Shown here piece after piece: positions 46,273 to 55,495 of a stretch of DNA of 64,000 bases. A program made the position numbers and the translations under genes. Each line of letters opens with the position of its first letter. The stretch's first letter is position 1. This DNA is from Phytophthora quininea (lineage: Eukaryota > Oomycota > Peronosporomycetes > Peronosporales > Peronosporaceae): positions 744,001 to 808,000 of the forward strand of contig JAAVTG010000531.1 in the NCBI GenBank assembly GCA_011947345.1. Reading direction: 5' to 3'. Below the pieces are notes generated by a model. It did no database searches. It was not told the DNA's origin and saw only the letters and a list, made by a program, of their open reading frames with translations.

Positions 46273-46529
46273 TGATCTGGATTCGCCCTAAACGCACTGC
46301 ACTCGTGCAGTTCTTGGCCAGTTGGAAACTGGGGGTTATTTCTCTTTTGCTTTTTACTTTTCTCGGGCCTCCTCGTTGCCCTCTCTTCTAGCTATTGTCT
46401 CTGGCTGAACACCTACGCGCGCAGGCACGTCCGTCCTTGCACGCACGCTCACTTCTGACCACATCACCCGTAGCATACACTCTGCTGCACCCTGACGACT
46501 AAGTGACATCCAGTGGGTGTGGCAGAACA
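46273..46529 (-). repeat. Gypsy 5' LTR (257 bp)
   Basis: Partner of 40705-40959, flanked outside by CGACT (46530-46534). A 12-bp perfect palindrome, AAAGTTAACTTT (46262-46273), straddles its inner edge where a primer-binding site is expected. No TGG-starting tRNA-like site was seen. Confidence 0.92.
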
Positions 46530-46534
46530 CGACT

Positions 46535-47829
46535 GCAAATTCCCCGTGATTTATACCAGCTGGAGACCGGCGCCAACCAACTAACGTGGTATTTCCAGTG
46601 CGACATTGAGCGTTGGCTTTGGCAGCGGGACCCCCCGTCTCGCCATGTACTCGCATCCGAAAGTGGTTACAAATGAACGAACGAAGAGAGAACGACAGTC
46701 TATCACCGCAAGGTGGATCAAGTGTCGTAGCCCAAGCGGCGACGCAGCAGGTTCAACGGCCCACCGACGGAGAATGCTCTCTTTAACAGCACAGTCCACA
46801 GTATGACCACGACGGACGAATTCGTCCGGTACATTCGCCGCACGAAATGTTCCATCGACATAGGGACATTTGTCTTTTCGAGTATTACGGGTAGACTAAC
46901 AAAGGCAGCCAAGCGAAGCGTTGACGACTAGATTATCGCAGACATCCCGATGTTCTCAAGCTACATGTTTAACAAGCTGGAAACCGTGTGGACGCTGGAA
47001 ATGTCGCAAGTAGTCTAAGTTAATTGATGAATGCGTTTTCTTGATGAGATATATCAGCGGTAGAACGGAGCCGAGTAGGTTTCAGGCGTGTAGGTAGTCG
47101 ACGATGAAGCGTCCAAGAGCAGCGATGCTGCAGCCTTTAACAAGGCTAGAAAACTCGAGGCGAGCTAGAGGGACATCAACATTGGATAGTACGTTTTGAT
47201 GAATTGTTTTCAATCGTTACTATTTAGTTATTTTTCTGTAAGGGGTGCGCTGAGGCCTCGTGAAGGATGTGGTGAATGAGAATGAGGATTGATCATAGTC
47301 ATCGTGTGGTGGAAGGCGTTCACGGATCTTCACGCGCACCACACGCTGCAGGTGTGCTACCTCATCTGATGAGCGCTTGATGATGTCAAACTTTCTCGTC
47401 AGTGAACTAGCAACAGGGTTCTTGCTGTGCACGATGAATCGTTGTGGGCGAACGTACATCTTATAGTATTTCGTTCTAACAAATGAGTTTAGTTGATTAA
47501 GGGAATCCCCCAACTGATGTGCTGGAAGACGCAGGAAATAAGCTCAACAAGGCCGGGATTGACCTAGCAAAGGACTTAACTATCGCGTTCTTCGAAGCCG
47601 TTTTTATTTTTACCCCACCATAATGAACTGGTGAAGCACGATCTTTAAGAACTCCGTCGTTTTCACTGCTAATGACAATTCCTAGCTTTGTGTAATTTTA
47701 CACAAATGCGAGCGATGCAAGTTTCCCGAGACTTTTTATGAGTCTTATATTAGCTGTCATTCATTTACTTTAGAACAATCAATATTTTAAGTACCTGTTA
47801 CACAGCTTATTATTTCCACTTCGATCTCC
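46535..47829. other. Repeat-rich sequence, no supported gene
   Basis: Short frames at 46606-46806, 46802-46931 and minus 47220-47513 have no firm assignment. Probably degraded sequence next to the gypsy insertion. Confidence 0.35.
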
Positions 47830-47975
47830 CAATTTGCAGCAAAGCTGCGTAGTAATGCACGTGCGCAGAGGGAGTCGTAAGACTCTCCTCAGCCTTTGGT
47901 TCTTTACGAGAACCAAGTACAGTCCCGTAACTAGGACTCGCAGAGTCAGTGTTCCTTAACCCTTTCGTTACCTTG
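47830..47975 (-). repeat. Copia LTR remnant, inverted relative to the copy at 38.6 kb
   Basis: The reverse complement of ~47840-47965 aligns with ~38590-38740 (shared ACTGACTCTGCGAG, CCTAGTTACG, TTGGTTCT, CACGTGCA, CTACGCAGC). No coding part lies beside it, so it is a solo or truncated LTR. Confidence 0.55.
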
Positions 47976-48290
47976 GTACTGTTCTATATTAGGCCTCACA
48001 TACTTTGATCAAGTCAAACTCGCAGAATCATACACGAAGTACGGTTTTAGAAAATGTTCTCTCACAGTTTTTTCTTTTTCTTACCAGTTTACATAAATTG
48101 TTGCAGTGTTTTTAACCGGAACCATACTTTAAGTATGCTTTTGCGTTGTCCACTGTGATTCGCGAAAATACTGCGCGACGCTCCGTCCCCCACCATTTTT
48201 GCAATAGAAGCAGTACCGTGGAGAATGTCCGTCCGCCGGAGACAGTCACACCAAGAAGAAGGGACGCTGGGGTTCCAGGAGATCTATAGA

Positions 48291-48538
48291 TGTACGACTT
48301 TATGCACGACTTCATGGTCAAGTGCTTTAATTTGTCTTATCCCTCAGCGTGTTCGATAGAAGCCGTGGGCGCTTAGATCAAGTACGACCCGCGATATGAC
48401 TTCATCTTCATGGGAATGAAAAACGACGAGACTGCCGCGGATTTGACCGACACGGAAGCCTTGTACGAGATCGCGAGTACGCAGAATCACCGGTACGAGC
48501 GTACAGCGCCAGAGGCACAGCTAGTGCTGGACCGATGA
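48291..48538 (+). pseudogene. Coding-like remnant, unknown family, one in-frame stop
   Basis: From ATG 48291 the frame reads MYDFMHDFMVKCFNLSYPS and ends ...EAVGA at a TAG (48375-48377). It then runs on in the same frame as IKYDPRYDFIFMGMKNDETA and on to ...AQLVLDR, stop 48536-48538. The continuity and GC3-rich codons across the stop suggest a real but broken exon. No domain recognised. Confidence 0.35.
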
Positions 48539-48543
48539 ATCTC

Positions 48544-49510
48544 GGAGCATGGAGAATCGTGAACACGAAGCCGACGATCGACAGCACCCGGTGAGCGAAG
48601 TGAATATCTCGAGAAAAAAGACAACACCCGGGCTCGATCGACAGCGCCAGCATGACGACGAGGCACAGGAACGCGATGAAGCGAGGCAGAGGGTAAAGGT
48701 CGCTGGCCTTCTCGCTTACAGCCACATCGACCATCTTGCTGGCCTGGATGACGTGGATGATCACCGCGACGTTCATGAGGAAGCCGAATCAGCGATGAAA
48801 CTTGACAGTGCGTTCGAACGGGCTGCCGAATAGCACCAACGACACCGGCAGACGCGACACGGGGAGGATCAGGAACATGAGCACCAGCAGACTAATCTGG
48901 CCTGAGATGACGTAGTTTTTTTGTCCGAGAGCAGCGAGCCGAGCATGACGACCACGGCAACGAAGGTTAGTTGCAGCAGCAGCTCACCGAGGCACAGATC
49001 TATCACCAACTGCATGAACGTGGAGCAGGGCTTAGCCACGGGGGCGTTGGTCGTCAACTTCACCGGCGGCGGCGCCACGATGATCTTTAGAGCCGCCGCC
49101 AGCAGCAAACCGCACAGCGCCATGGTACCGAACGCGATGCCGCCGATAATACCGGGGCAATTGTGGTCCCCGCCACGGCGTGACGGTCGTGCTGGTGCCG
49201 ACAGACGAATTGCCAGTCGCAGCGCAGTTAAACGTGGCCGCGCCGTAGGTACCGCTGCGGTGCGTGGCGATCGGCCATGAGGTGCTGAAGTGGACGGTGC
49301 CGGTGGCACTAAGTGCCCATCAGACGTGGTGGCGACGGTCAACGTGCGCTGGTAGCTGAAGCCCATGCAGGACATACTGGACTTGTCGACGACGAACGTG
49401 GACTGGTCGCTCTCGGCCGAGATGTCGCTATTGTGAAGCCACCTAGGAAGTACGAGGTAGAGTTGCCGTCAGTCTTGAAGAACATCACGACGTTGGTGGC
49501 GTAGTTCATC
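48544..49510 (-). pseudogene. Ferric-reductase-like membrane protein, decayed
   Basis: On the minus strand from the ATG at 49508-49510: NYATNVVMFFKTDGNSTSYFLGG and SSMSCMGFSYQRTLTVATT (an extracellular domain, DOMON-like by layout). Then the membrane helices IIGGIAFGTMALCGLLLAAAL, FMQLVIDLCLGELLLQLTF, a segment with SPFERTVKFHRWFG (typical of ferric-reductase/NOX transmembrane domains, His in FHRW), LPRFIAFLCLVVMLALSIEP and FAHRVLSIVGFVFTILHAPRFIG. At least three frame changes interrupt it, and no FAD/NADPH-binding half is seen downstream. Probably a broken gene; some breaks may be sequence errors. Confidence 0.5.
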
Positions 49511-49693
49511 TCTCACCACAAAAATTTCAAGACGCTGATGACGATCCTTTAGATGACAGAGCGCGACCGTAAGAAGAATTTGTCCCATCAAATGTGCTTT
49601 TGTATACACGGCGACGTGGTTGCCAGCAGTTGGTTGTCTCCAGTCAAGCCTTCGGATCCGTAGCGCCCGACATGAATTGAAACTTCGCGCAAT

Positions 49694-50170
49694 ATGCGCA
49701 GGCAGTCGTTCCCGAAGTACCCGTTTCCTGGGCTTCAGCCAAAGTGGAGGTCCAGCGTATCGTTGCATGTTCTCAATTTGATCGAGCCGTTGGGGTCTGG
49801 TCTGGCGCTTATTGCGGGCAGTTCCGAGGTGCTTTCGAACGAGTACGGCACCATCGATATTGACGGAGACATCATCGTGGACAAGGACGAAACGGAGCTG
49901 CATCTGCGGCTGATAAAAGCTGCGGCCAGTGCCAAGAACAACTGTTGGATCGCCCTGGGCAAGGAGAACGAGGCGGGCATCTTCAACTTCATCTGCCGAG
50001 CTGGAGAGCGGACGCGTGTCCCGCATGCCGTCAGCCGGTTGTGTTCCCATGTCAGACACATTATAGCAGTTGGCAGTGCACTTGCCTTCGACTCTCCATT
50101 AGTGCGACAAAAGCAGCCATTGACGCCGCCGCTAACACTCTGGACAGCAGGACGTACCGCTTCAACTGCT
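49694..50170 (+). other. Coding-like stretch, unknown
   Basis: One frame (49694-50176) contains GTIDIDGDIIVDKDETELHL, KNNCWIALGKENEAGIFNF and CRAGER with coherent codon use. It could be part of a decayed repetitive surface or fibre protein, as in the inverted-repeat spacer. No firm assignment. Confidence 0.25.
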
Positions 50171-50257
50171 GTGTGAGTCCACAAGAAGTGCAAGCACCTG
50201 TCCCGGCAACCTAGGCTACGATGCAGGCCGCTCGTCGCTCCTTCCCGCCTGCGTCTC

Positions 50258-50566
50258 GTGTGTGGCTTCGCCGACAAGCGCCACACGTCCGTGAACCCCG
50301 CGCTGGCCTCCGACGTCACCTCGTCCAAGATCTTCTCGCCAGGTTTCACTGTGATGGGCGATCCCACGGCCCAGGACGAGACCAAGTCCGCCTACTTGGA
50401 CTTCAAGGCCAGCACTCCCATGAACCCGCGGAGTTTGGACGTCATGACTGCCACGGTGTCGAAGTCAGTCGACGAGACTTTGGGGTTCAGCATCTCGGAC
50501 GGCACGTCCTCGACCATCGTGGGGATCGCAAAGCCAAACAGCGGGTCCTTCATAAGCATGGCTTGA
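50258..50566 (+). CDS. Hypothetical ORF in the left arm
   Basis: 102 codons with strongly GC3-biased codon use: CGFADKRHTSVNPALASDV, SSKIFSPGFTVMGDPTAQDE, and a Thr/Ser-rich end (TLGFSISDGTSSTIVG). No ATG with clear context upstream in frame, so it may be an exon or the tail of a longer decayed gene. No family recognised. Confidence 0.35.
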   Translation: MCGFADKRHTSVNPALASDVTSSKIFSPGFTVMGDPTAQDETKSAYLDFKASTPMNPRSLDVMTATVSKSVDETLGFSISDGTSSTIVGIAKPNSGSFISMA

Positions 50567-51064
50567 TTGGTGTTTGCCGTGCCGCACCGCGTCCACGCAC
50601 TATCTCGTCGATGTCAACTTCATGCGTGCCCACGCCGTACATGCCGCCCGTCCAGACCTGCTGATCAGATACACGCGCGTGCGGTGTTGAAGCTCCTGCA
50701 GCTTCTTCTAGATCAAGCCCGCGTACCGGTCGGGTGCAGTGTCACGAATGCCGCACCGAAGCACCTCGAGAAAATGTCCTGCATCTTTGTGCCCGCCATC
50801 TTGGCCGTGAATTCTGAGATGAAGTGGTATTGCGCCTGGCGCACTGATCGTTTCGACACGGACAGCAAACGCACCACACGTCGCGCGTGAGGATTATGAT
50901 AGTGTTCGGGTGGTTCCCCTCAAGTTGGTGCGGGATGTGGTCGATCGGGTACTACACGCGCCCGTTCTCCGTGTTGCTTGAGTTGAAGTAGACTAGCAAA
51001 TACAAAACCGTATCTCGAAAATAGCTGTATCCGATCCAGTTCGGCTTTTGAGGGGCGCACAGCT

Positions 51065-52069
51065 ATGGACTCTAGTGAGAGCGACTGGGAGAGCAGCTCT
51101 ACGTATGACTCCTTCACGAGTGAGACCTACAACAGCAGCTCCGAATGGACGGATGACACTGCCGTTGGCGATAACGACATATCCAGCGAGATCACCCGTG
51201 CCGTTCGTAGTGACGACAACCAATTCGAGGGCAACGACTGGGGTGATGCGAACCACATAACGCTCAAGGATGCCGCGGCGAGATATGCGGAAGTGTCGGT
51301 GGGTTTCTGGCTAATAGCTGACATTTTACTCTTTCTAACATGCGGTTTTCTGCAGGAGTTTACTCCAGACCGAGATCGTCGCACTCCATGCGGCCGCCAA
51401 GTCTATGGAAAGCCCATAACAACTTCGGCGGTACTGCAGCAGTTCCAGTGGCGCCAAGGCGTGCTCGACTTCCACACGCTACCACCTGTACGCAAAATTG
51501 TGCGTAACGAGGTGAGTGAAAGCAGACTTCGTTTTTCATATTTGTTTTGCTAATTTCTATATATTTTGCTTATTTCTACAGGTTATCGAGCCAACATACC
51601 AGTCGTCAAATCAAGTAGATTCTTTACTCGTGTCACTACCACTTCTTGAGTTATACCAGCAACTCAAAGCCCCCAATGACTCTACGCACTTGTATGCGTG
51701 GCTGAGGGCATCTTTGACAGCATCAAAGGTAGTATGATGAAATAATATTTATATTATATTGTAACACTCAAAACTTCTTGCTAACCTGTTCTTCTGAAGG
51801 TGTCACTGACTATGATACAGCGACGGCAGCGCTACTATCAGGCGGAAATATCGCGTCTAGATGTGTATCTAGACGCGCATATTAAGCGTTACGTGGCCAT
51901 GAAAGAGGATGGCACGGCTGACGCCGTCAAATGGGCTCACGTTCAAGAGGTTCAAGCCACCGAGGCTCTCTACAAACTACGCATCCGAGAAGATACCGCC
52001 CTAGGCAAACTAGCCTATTGGGCGTACCAAGTCGAGGCACTCTTTCCTCGCCTAGGAATTACTTTGTAG
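51065..52069 (+). CDS. Four-exon gene of unknown function, left-arm copy
   Basis: Exons 51065-51298, 51356-51511, 51582-51728, 51800-52069. The introns of 57, 70 and 71 bp are all GT-AG, all phase 0, with branch-like CTAA(C/T) near their ends. The product is 268 aa. Residues 1-60 are very acidic and Ser/Thr-rich (MDSSESDWESSSTYDSF). The middle has GRQVYGKPITTSAVLQQFQWRQGVLDF. The C-terminal third is helical and charged (MIQRRQRYYQAEISRLDVYLDAHIK; ALGKLAYWAYQVEAL). No known domain, signal peptide or membrane helix. Intact splicing signals in both copies indicate a real gene; an acidic N-terminus plus helical C-terminus would suit a protein-interaction role, but that is a guess. Confidence 0.7.
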
Positions 52070-52464
52070 TTATCGCAGGAGTTATGTACATTTGCGTTGA
52101 AATAGGAAATGCTACGAGCGTGGCTGCCGCCTCCGTGTTGCGCGCAGATTTCCCCAGTACTCCTTCGGTCGATACAGCTGTACGCCCCAGTTGAGCGTGG
52201 AAGACGTCGATTAGCGTACAGGCCGTATCGTGGACGTCAGTCACCATAGACGCTGTCGATGGGGTCGAAGTTACTGCCCCTCGACGGAGAGCGTGGGTAC
52301 AACAGTCGGTGGGCATGTAGGCCGTTTGCGGGAGTGGACCACCGGCGAGAGTTCATACCGTCCGTGAGCAAGGTTGCCGCATCCGCGAGCGTCAAACCAC
52401 TGGTGAAAGAGGATTGCTGGCCACATTGAGGCTGTCCGTGAGCATACTGGCGTTGAGCGTGGAT

Positions 52465-53201
52465 CCGCAGGTTCACGAAGGTACTACTCCACCCCATCGA
52501 GTGCCGACATTGGGGTAACAGCCAGTGCTGCGACGCTGTAGCCACCGTCACCGCCGCCATTGCGACGCAGTAGGACACCCGTAGTCATGGACACCGTCAC
52601 AACCGGCAATTCGACACGGTTGCGATCGTCACAGCAAGCGATATGATACAGCTTACGGACTTGGCGTTACTAGTAGTGCTCATGTCGAGTAGTATGGAGC
52701 CTAGGTAATGGAAGCATGCCGCGCTACCATTTACCCGCGTGTTGACCTAACTTGGAAATGATTCGGTTTTGAACGTACCGAAAACAGGGTACTAAAAGTG
52801 GTTTAGTTCCTCTATTTGTTTGTTGAAGATTGACGGAGCGGACATCTTTAGTTTGGCGCCAGCCGAAGGTGTCGCTTTGTGAGCATACAACTTTTCTCGC
52901 CGGGTTCGCTCCGGCGGCTCCACCAATCATTGTCGAGATTTTTTATTATCACGGCTCCATTGGCCAATCGCGGCATCTATCACTGTGTGCTAGACGTTGA
53001 CATCGATCCCGATATCGGCGGGAGCAAATGCGGGGCCGATCTTCATTTTCCAATTTGCCAGCGTCTGGCCACACCTCCACGCATAGTCTTCACGCTCACG
53101 GACGAAAATCGCACCCTCCGACGGACTGAACGCTCTGACGGCCTCAACCCCTCGGGTGGTCTTCTCGGCAACGGACAGCACGCTCACCGATGCCCTGCGC
53201 C
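52465..53201. other. Unique spacer of the inverted repeat, with fibre-like repeat remnants
   Basis: Near and across the right edge (53090-53300), plus-strand frames contain recurring LTD-type motifs: VFTLTDENRTL, DSTLTDALR, STLNASMLTDSLNVAS, GLTLADAATLLTDGMN, separated by -1 shifts. Such LTDxLxV repetition is common in fibre or tail proteins of large DNA viruses and phages, and in some surface proteins. No complete gene remains. Confidence 0.35.
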
Positions 53202-53596
53202 ATCCACGCTCAACGCCAGTATGCTCACGGACAGCCTCAATGTGGCCAGCAATCCTCTTTCACCAGTGGTTTGACGCTCGCGGATGCGGCAACCTTGCTC
53301 ACGGACGGTATGAACTCTCGCCGGTGGTCCACTCCCGCAAACGGCCTACATGCCCACCGACTGTTGTACCCACGCTCTCCGTCGAGGGGCAGTAACTTCG
53401 ACCCCATCGACAGCGTCTATGGTGACTGACGTCCACGATACGGCCTGTACGCTAATCGACGTCTTCCACGCTCAACTGGGGCGTACAGCTGTATCGACCG
53501 AAGGAGTACTGGGGAAATCTGCGCGCAACACGGAGGCGGCAGCCACGCTCGTAGCATTTCCTATTTCAACGCAAATGTACATAACTCCTGCGATAA

Positions 53597-54601
53597 CTAC
53601 AAAGTAATTCCTAGGCGAGGAAAGAGTGCCTCGACTTGGTACGCCCAATAGGCTAGTTTGCCTAGGGCGGTATCTTCTCGGATGCGTAGTTTGTAGAGAG
53701 CCTCGGTGGCTTGAACCTCTTGAACGTGAGCCCATTTGACGGCGTCAGCCGTGCCATCCTCTTTCATGGCCACGTAACGCTTAATATGCGCGTCTAGATA
53801 CACATCTAGACGCGATATTTCCGCCTGATAGTAGCGCTGCCGTCGCTGTATCATAGTCAGTGACACCTTCAGAAGAACAGGTTAGCAAGAAGTTTTGAGT
53901 GTTACAATATAATATAAATATTATTTCATCATACTACCTTTGATGCTGTCAAAGATGCCCTCAGCCACGCATACAAGTGCGTAGAGTCATTGGGGGCTTT
54001 GAGTTGCTGGTATAACTCAAGAAGTGGTAGTGACACGAGTAAAGAATCTACTTGATTTGACGACTGGTATGTTGGCTCGATAACCTGTAGAAATAAGCAA
54101 AATATATAGAAATTAGCAAAACAAATATGAAAAACGAAGTCTGCTTTCACTCACCTCGTTACGCACAATTTTGCGTACAGGTGGTAGCGTGTGGAAGTCG
54201 AGCACGCCTTGGCGCCGCTGGAACTGCTGCAGTACCGCCGAAGTTGTTATGGGCTTTCCATAGACTTGGCGGCCGCATGGAGTGCGACGATCTCGGTCTG
54301 GAGTAAACTCCTGCAGAAAACCGCATGTTAGAAAGAGTAAAATGTCAGCTATTAGCCAGAAACCCACCGACACTTCCGCATATCTCGCCGCGGCATCCTT
54401 GAGCGTTATGTGGTTCGCATCACCCCAGTCGTTGCCCTCGAATTGGTTGTCGTCACTACGAACGGCACGGGTGATCTCGCTGGATATGTCGTTATCGCCA
54501 ACGGCAGTGTCATCCGTCCATTCGGAGCTGCTGTTGTAGGTCTCACTCGTGAAGGAGTCATACGTAGAGCTGCTCTCCCAGTCGCTCTCACTAGAGTCCA
54601 T
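53597..54601 (-). CDS. Four-exon gene of unknown function, right-arm copy
   Basis: Mirror copy with exons 54601-54368, 54310-54155, 54084-53938, 53866-53597. It is identical to the left copy except for Trp to Arg in QQFQ(W/R)RQG (base 54217). Both copies keep open frames and splice sites, and they are transcribed toward each other. Confidence 0.7.
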
Positions 54602-55099
54602 AGCTGTGCGCCCCTCAAAAGCCGAACTGGATCGGATACAGCTATTTTCGAGATACGGTTTTGTATTTGCTAGTCTACTTCAACTCAAGCAACACGGAGA
54701 ACGGGCGCGTGTAGTACCCGATCGACCACATCCCGCACCAACTTGAGGGGAACCACCCGAACACTATCATAATCCTCACGCGCGACGTGTGGTGCGTTTG
54801 CTGTCCGTGTCGAAACGATCAGTGCGCCAGGCGCAATACCACTTCATCTCAGAATTCACGGCCAAGATGGCGGGCACAAAGATGCAGGACATTTTCTCGA
54901 GGTGCTTCGGTGCGGCATTCGTGACACTGCACCCGACCGGTACGCGGGCTTGATCTAGAAGAAGCTGCAGGAGCTTCAACACCGCACGCGCGTGTATCTG
55001 ATCAGCAGGTCTGGACGGGCGGCATGTACGGCGTGGGCACGCATGAAGTTGACATCGACGAGATAGTGCGTGGACGCGGTGCGGCACGGCAAACACCAA

Positions 55100-55408
55100 T
55101 CAAGCCATGCTTATGAAGGACCCGCTGTTTGGCTTTGCGATCCCCACGATGGTCGAGGACGTGCCGTCCGAGATGCTGAACCCCAAAGTCTCGTCGACTG
55201 ACTTCGACACCGTGGCAGTCATGACGTTCAAACTCCGCGGGTTCATGGGAGTGCTGGCCTTGAAGTCCAAGTAGGCGGACTTGGTCTCGTCCTGGGCCGT
55301 GGGATCGCCCATCACAGTGAAACCTGGCGAGAAGATCTTGGACGAGGTGACGTCGGAGGCCAGCGCGGGGTTCACGGACGTGTGGCGCTTGTCGGCGAAG
55401 CCACACAC
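55100..55408 (-). CDS. Hypothetical ORF in the right arm (copy of 50258-50566)
   Basis: Same 102-codon frame as the left-arm copy with one amino-acid change, SLDV to SLNV, caused by the base difference opposite 50438. Confidence 0.35.
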   Translation of the reverse strand: MCGFADKRHTSVNPALASDVTSSKIFSPGFTVMGDPTAQDETKSAYLDFKASTPMNPRSLNVMTATVSKSVDETLGFSISDGTSSTIVGIAKPNSGSFISMA

Positions 55409-55495
55409 GAGACGCAGGCGGGAAGGAGCGACGAGCGGCCTGCATCGTAGCCTAGGTTGCCGGGACAGGTGCTTGCACTTCTTGTGGACTCACAC

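Larger units (their letters stand above)
40700..46534 (-). mobile_element. Ty3/gypsy retrotransposon with chromodomain, target-site duplication CGACT
   Basis: The element reads on the minus strand: 5' LTR 46529-46273, gag, protease, reverse transcriptase, RNase H, integrase with a C-terminal chromodomain-like segment, a polypurine tract (GAAGGGGAAG, complement of 40961-40970), and 3' LTR 40959-40705. The 5-bp direct repeat CGACT at 40700-40704 and 46530-46534 marks the insertion. LTRs begin TG and end CA. The integrase-before-or-after order (RT-RH-IN) identifies the Ty3/gypsy (Metaviridae-type) class. The LTRs differ by only a few changes, so insertion is recent. Coding breaks: a frame change at an A5 run in gag (~45625), a TAA in integrase, and several frame overlaps. 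Confidence 0.93.
50171..52464 (+). repeat. Left arm of a large inverted repeat (2294 bp)
   Basis: Every position p matches the complement of 105666-p. The match starts at GTGTGAGTCC (50171) and ends at GTGGAT (52464). Two differences from the right arm are seen: G at 50438 (A in the partner) and T at 51449 (C in the partner). No short target duplication flanks the pair. Confidence 0.95.
53202..55495 (-). repeat. Right arm of the large inverted repeat (2294 bp)
   Basis: Inverted copy of 50171-52464, about 99.9% identical by frame-level comparison. Flanking sequence on either side is unrelated to that of the left arm. Confidence 0.95.

Noticed and set aside
46802..47020. Cyclin-like fragment (DEFVRYIRRTKCSID...) next to the gypsy element
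   Set aside because: Similarity to cyclin boxes is weak and interrupted by a stop; not enough to annotate.
50171..55495. Large inverted repeat as terminal inverted repeats of a DNA transposon or Polinton
   Set aside because: No target-site duplication at 50170/55496, no transposase, polymerase or integrase inside, and arms make up most of the unit.
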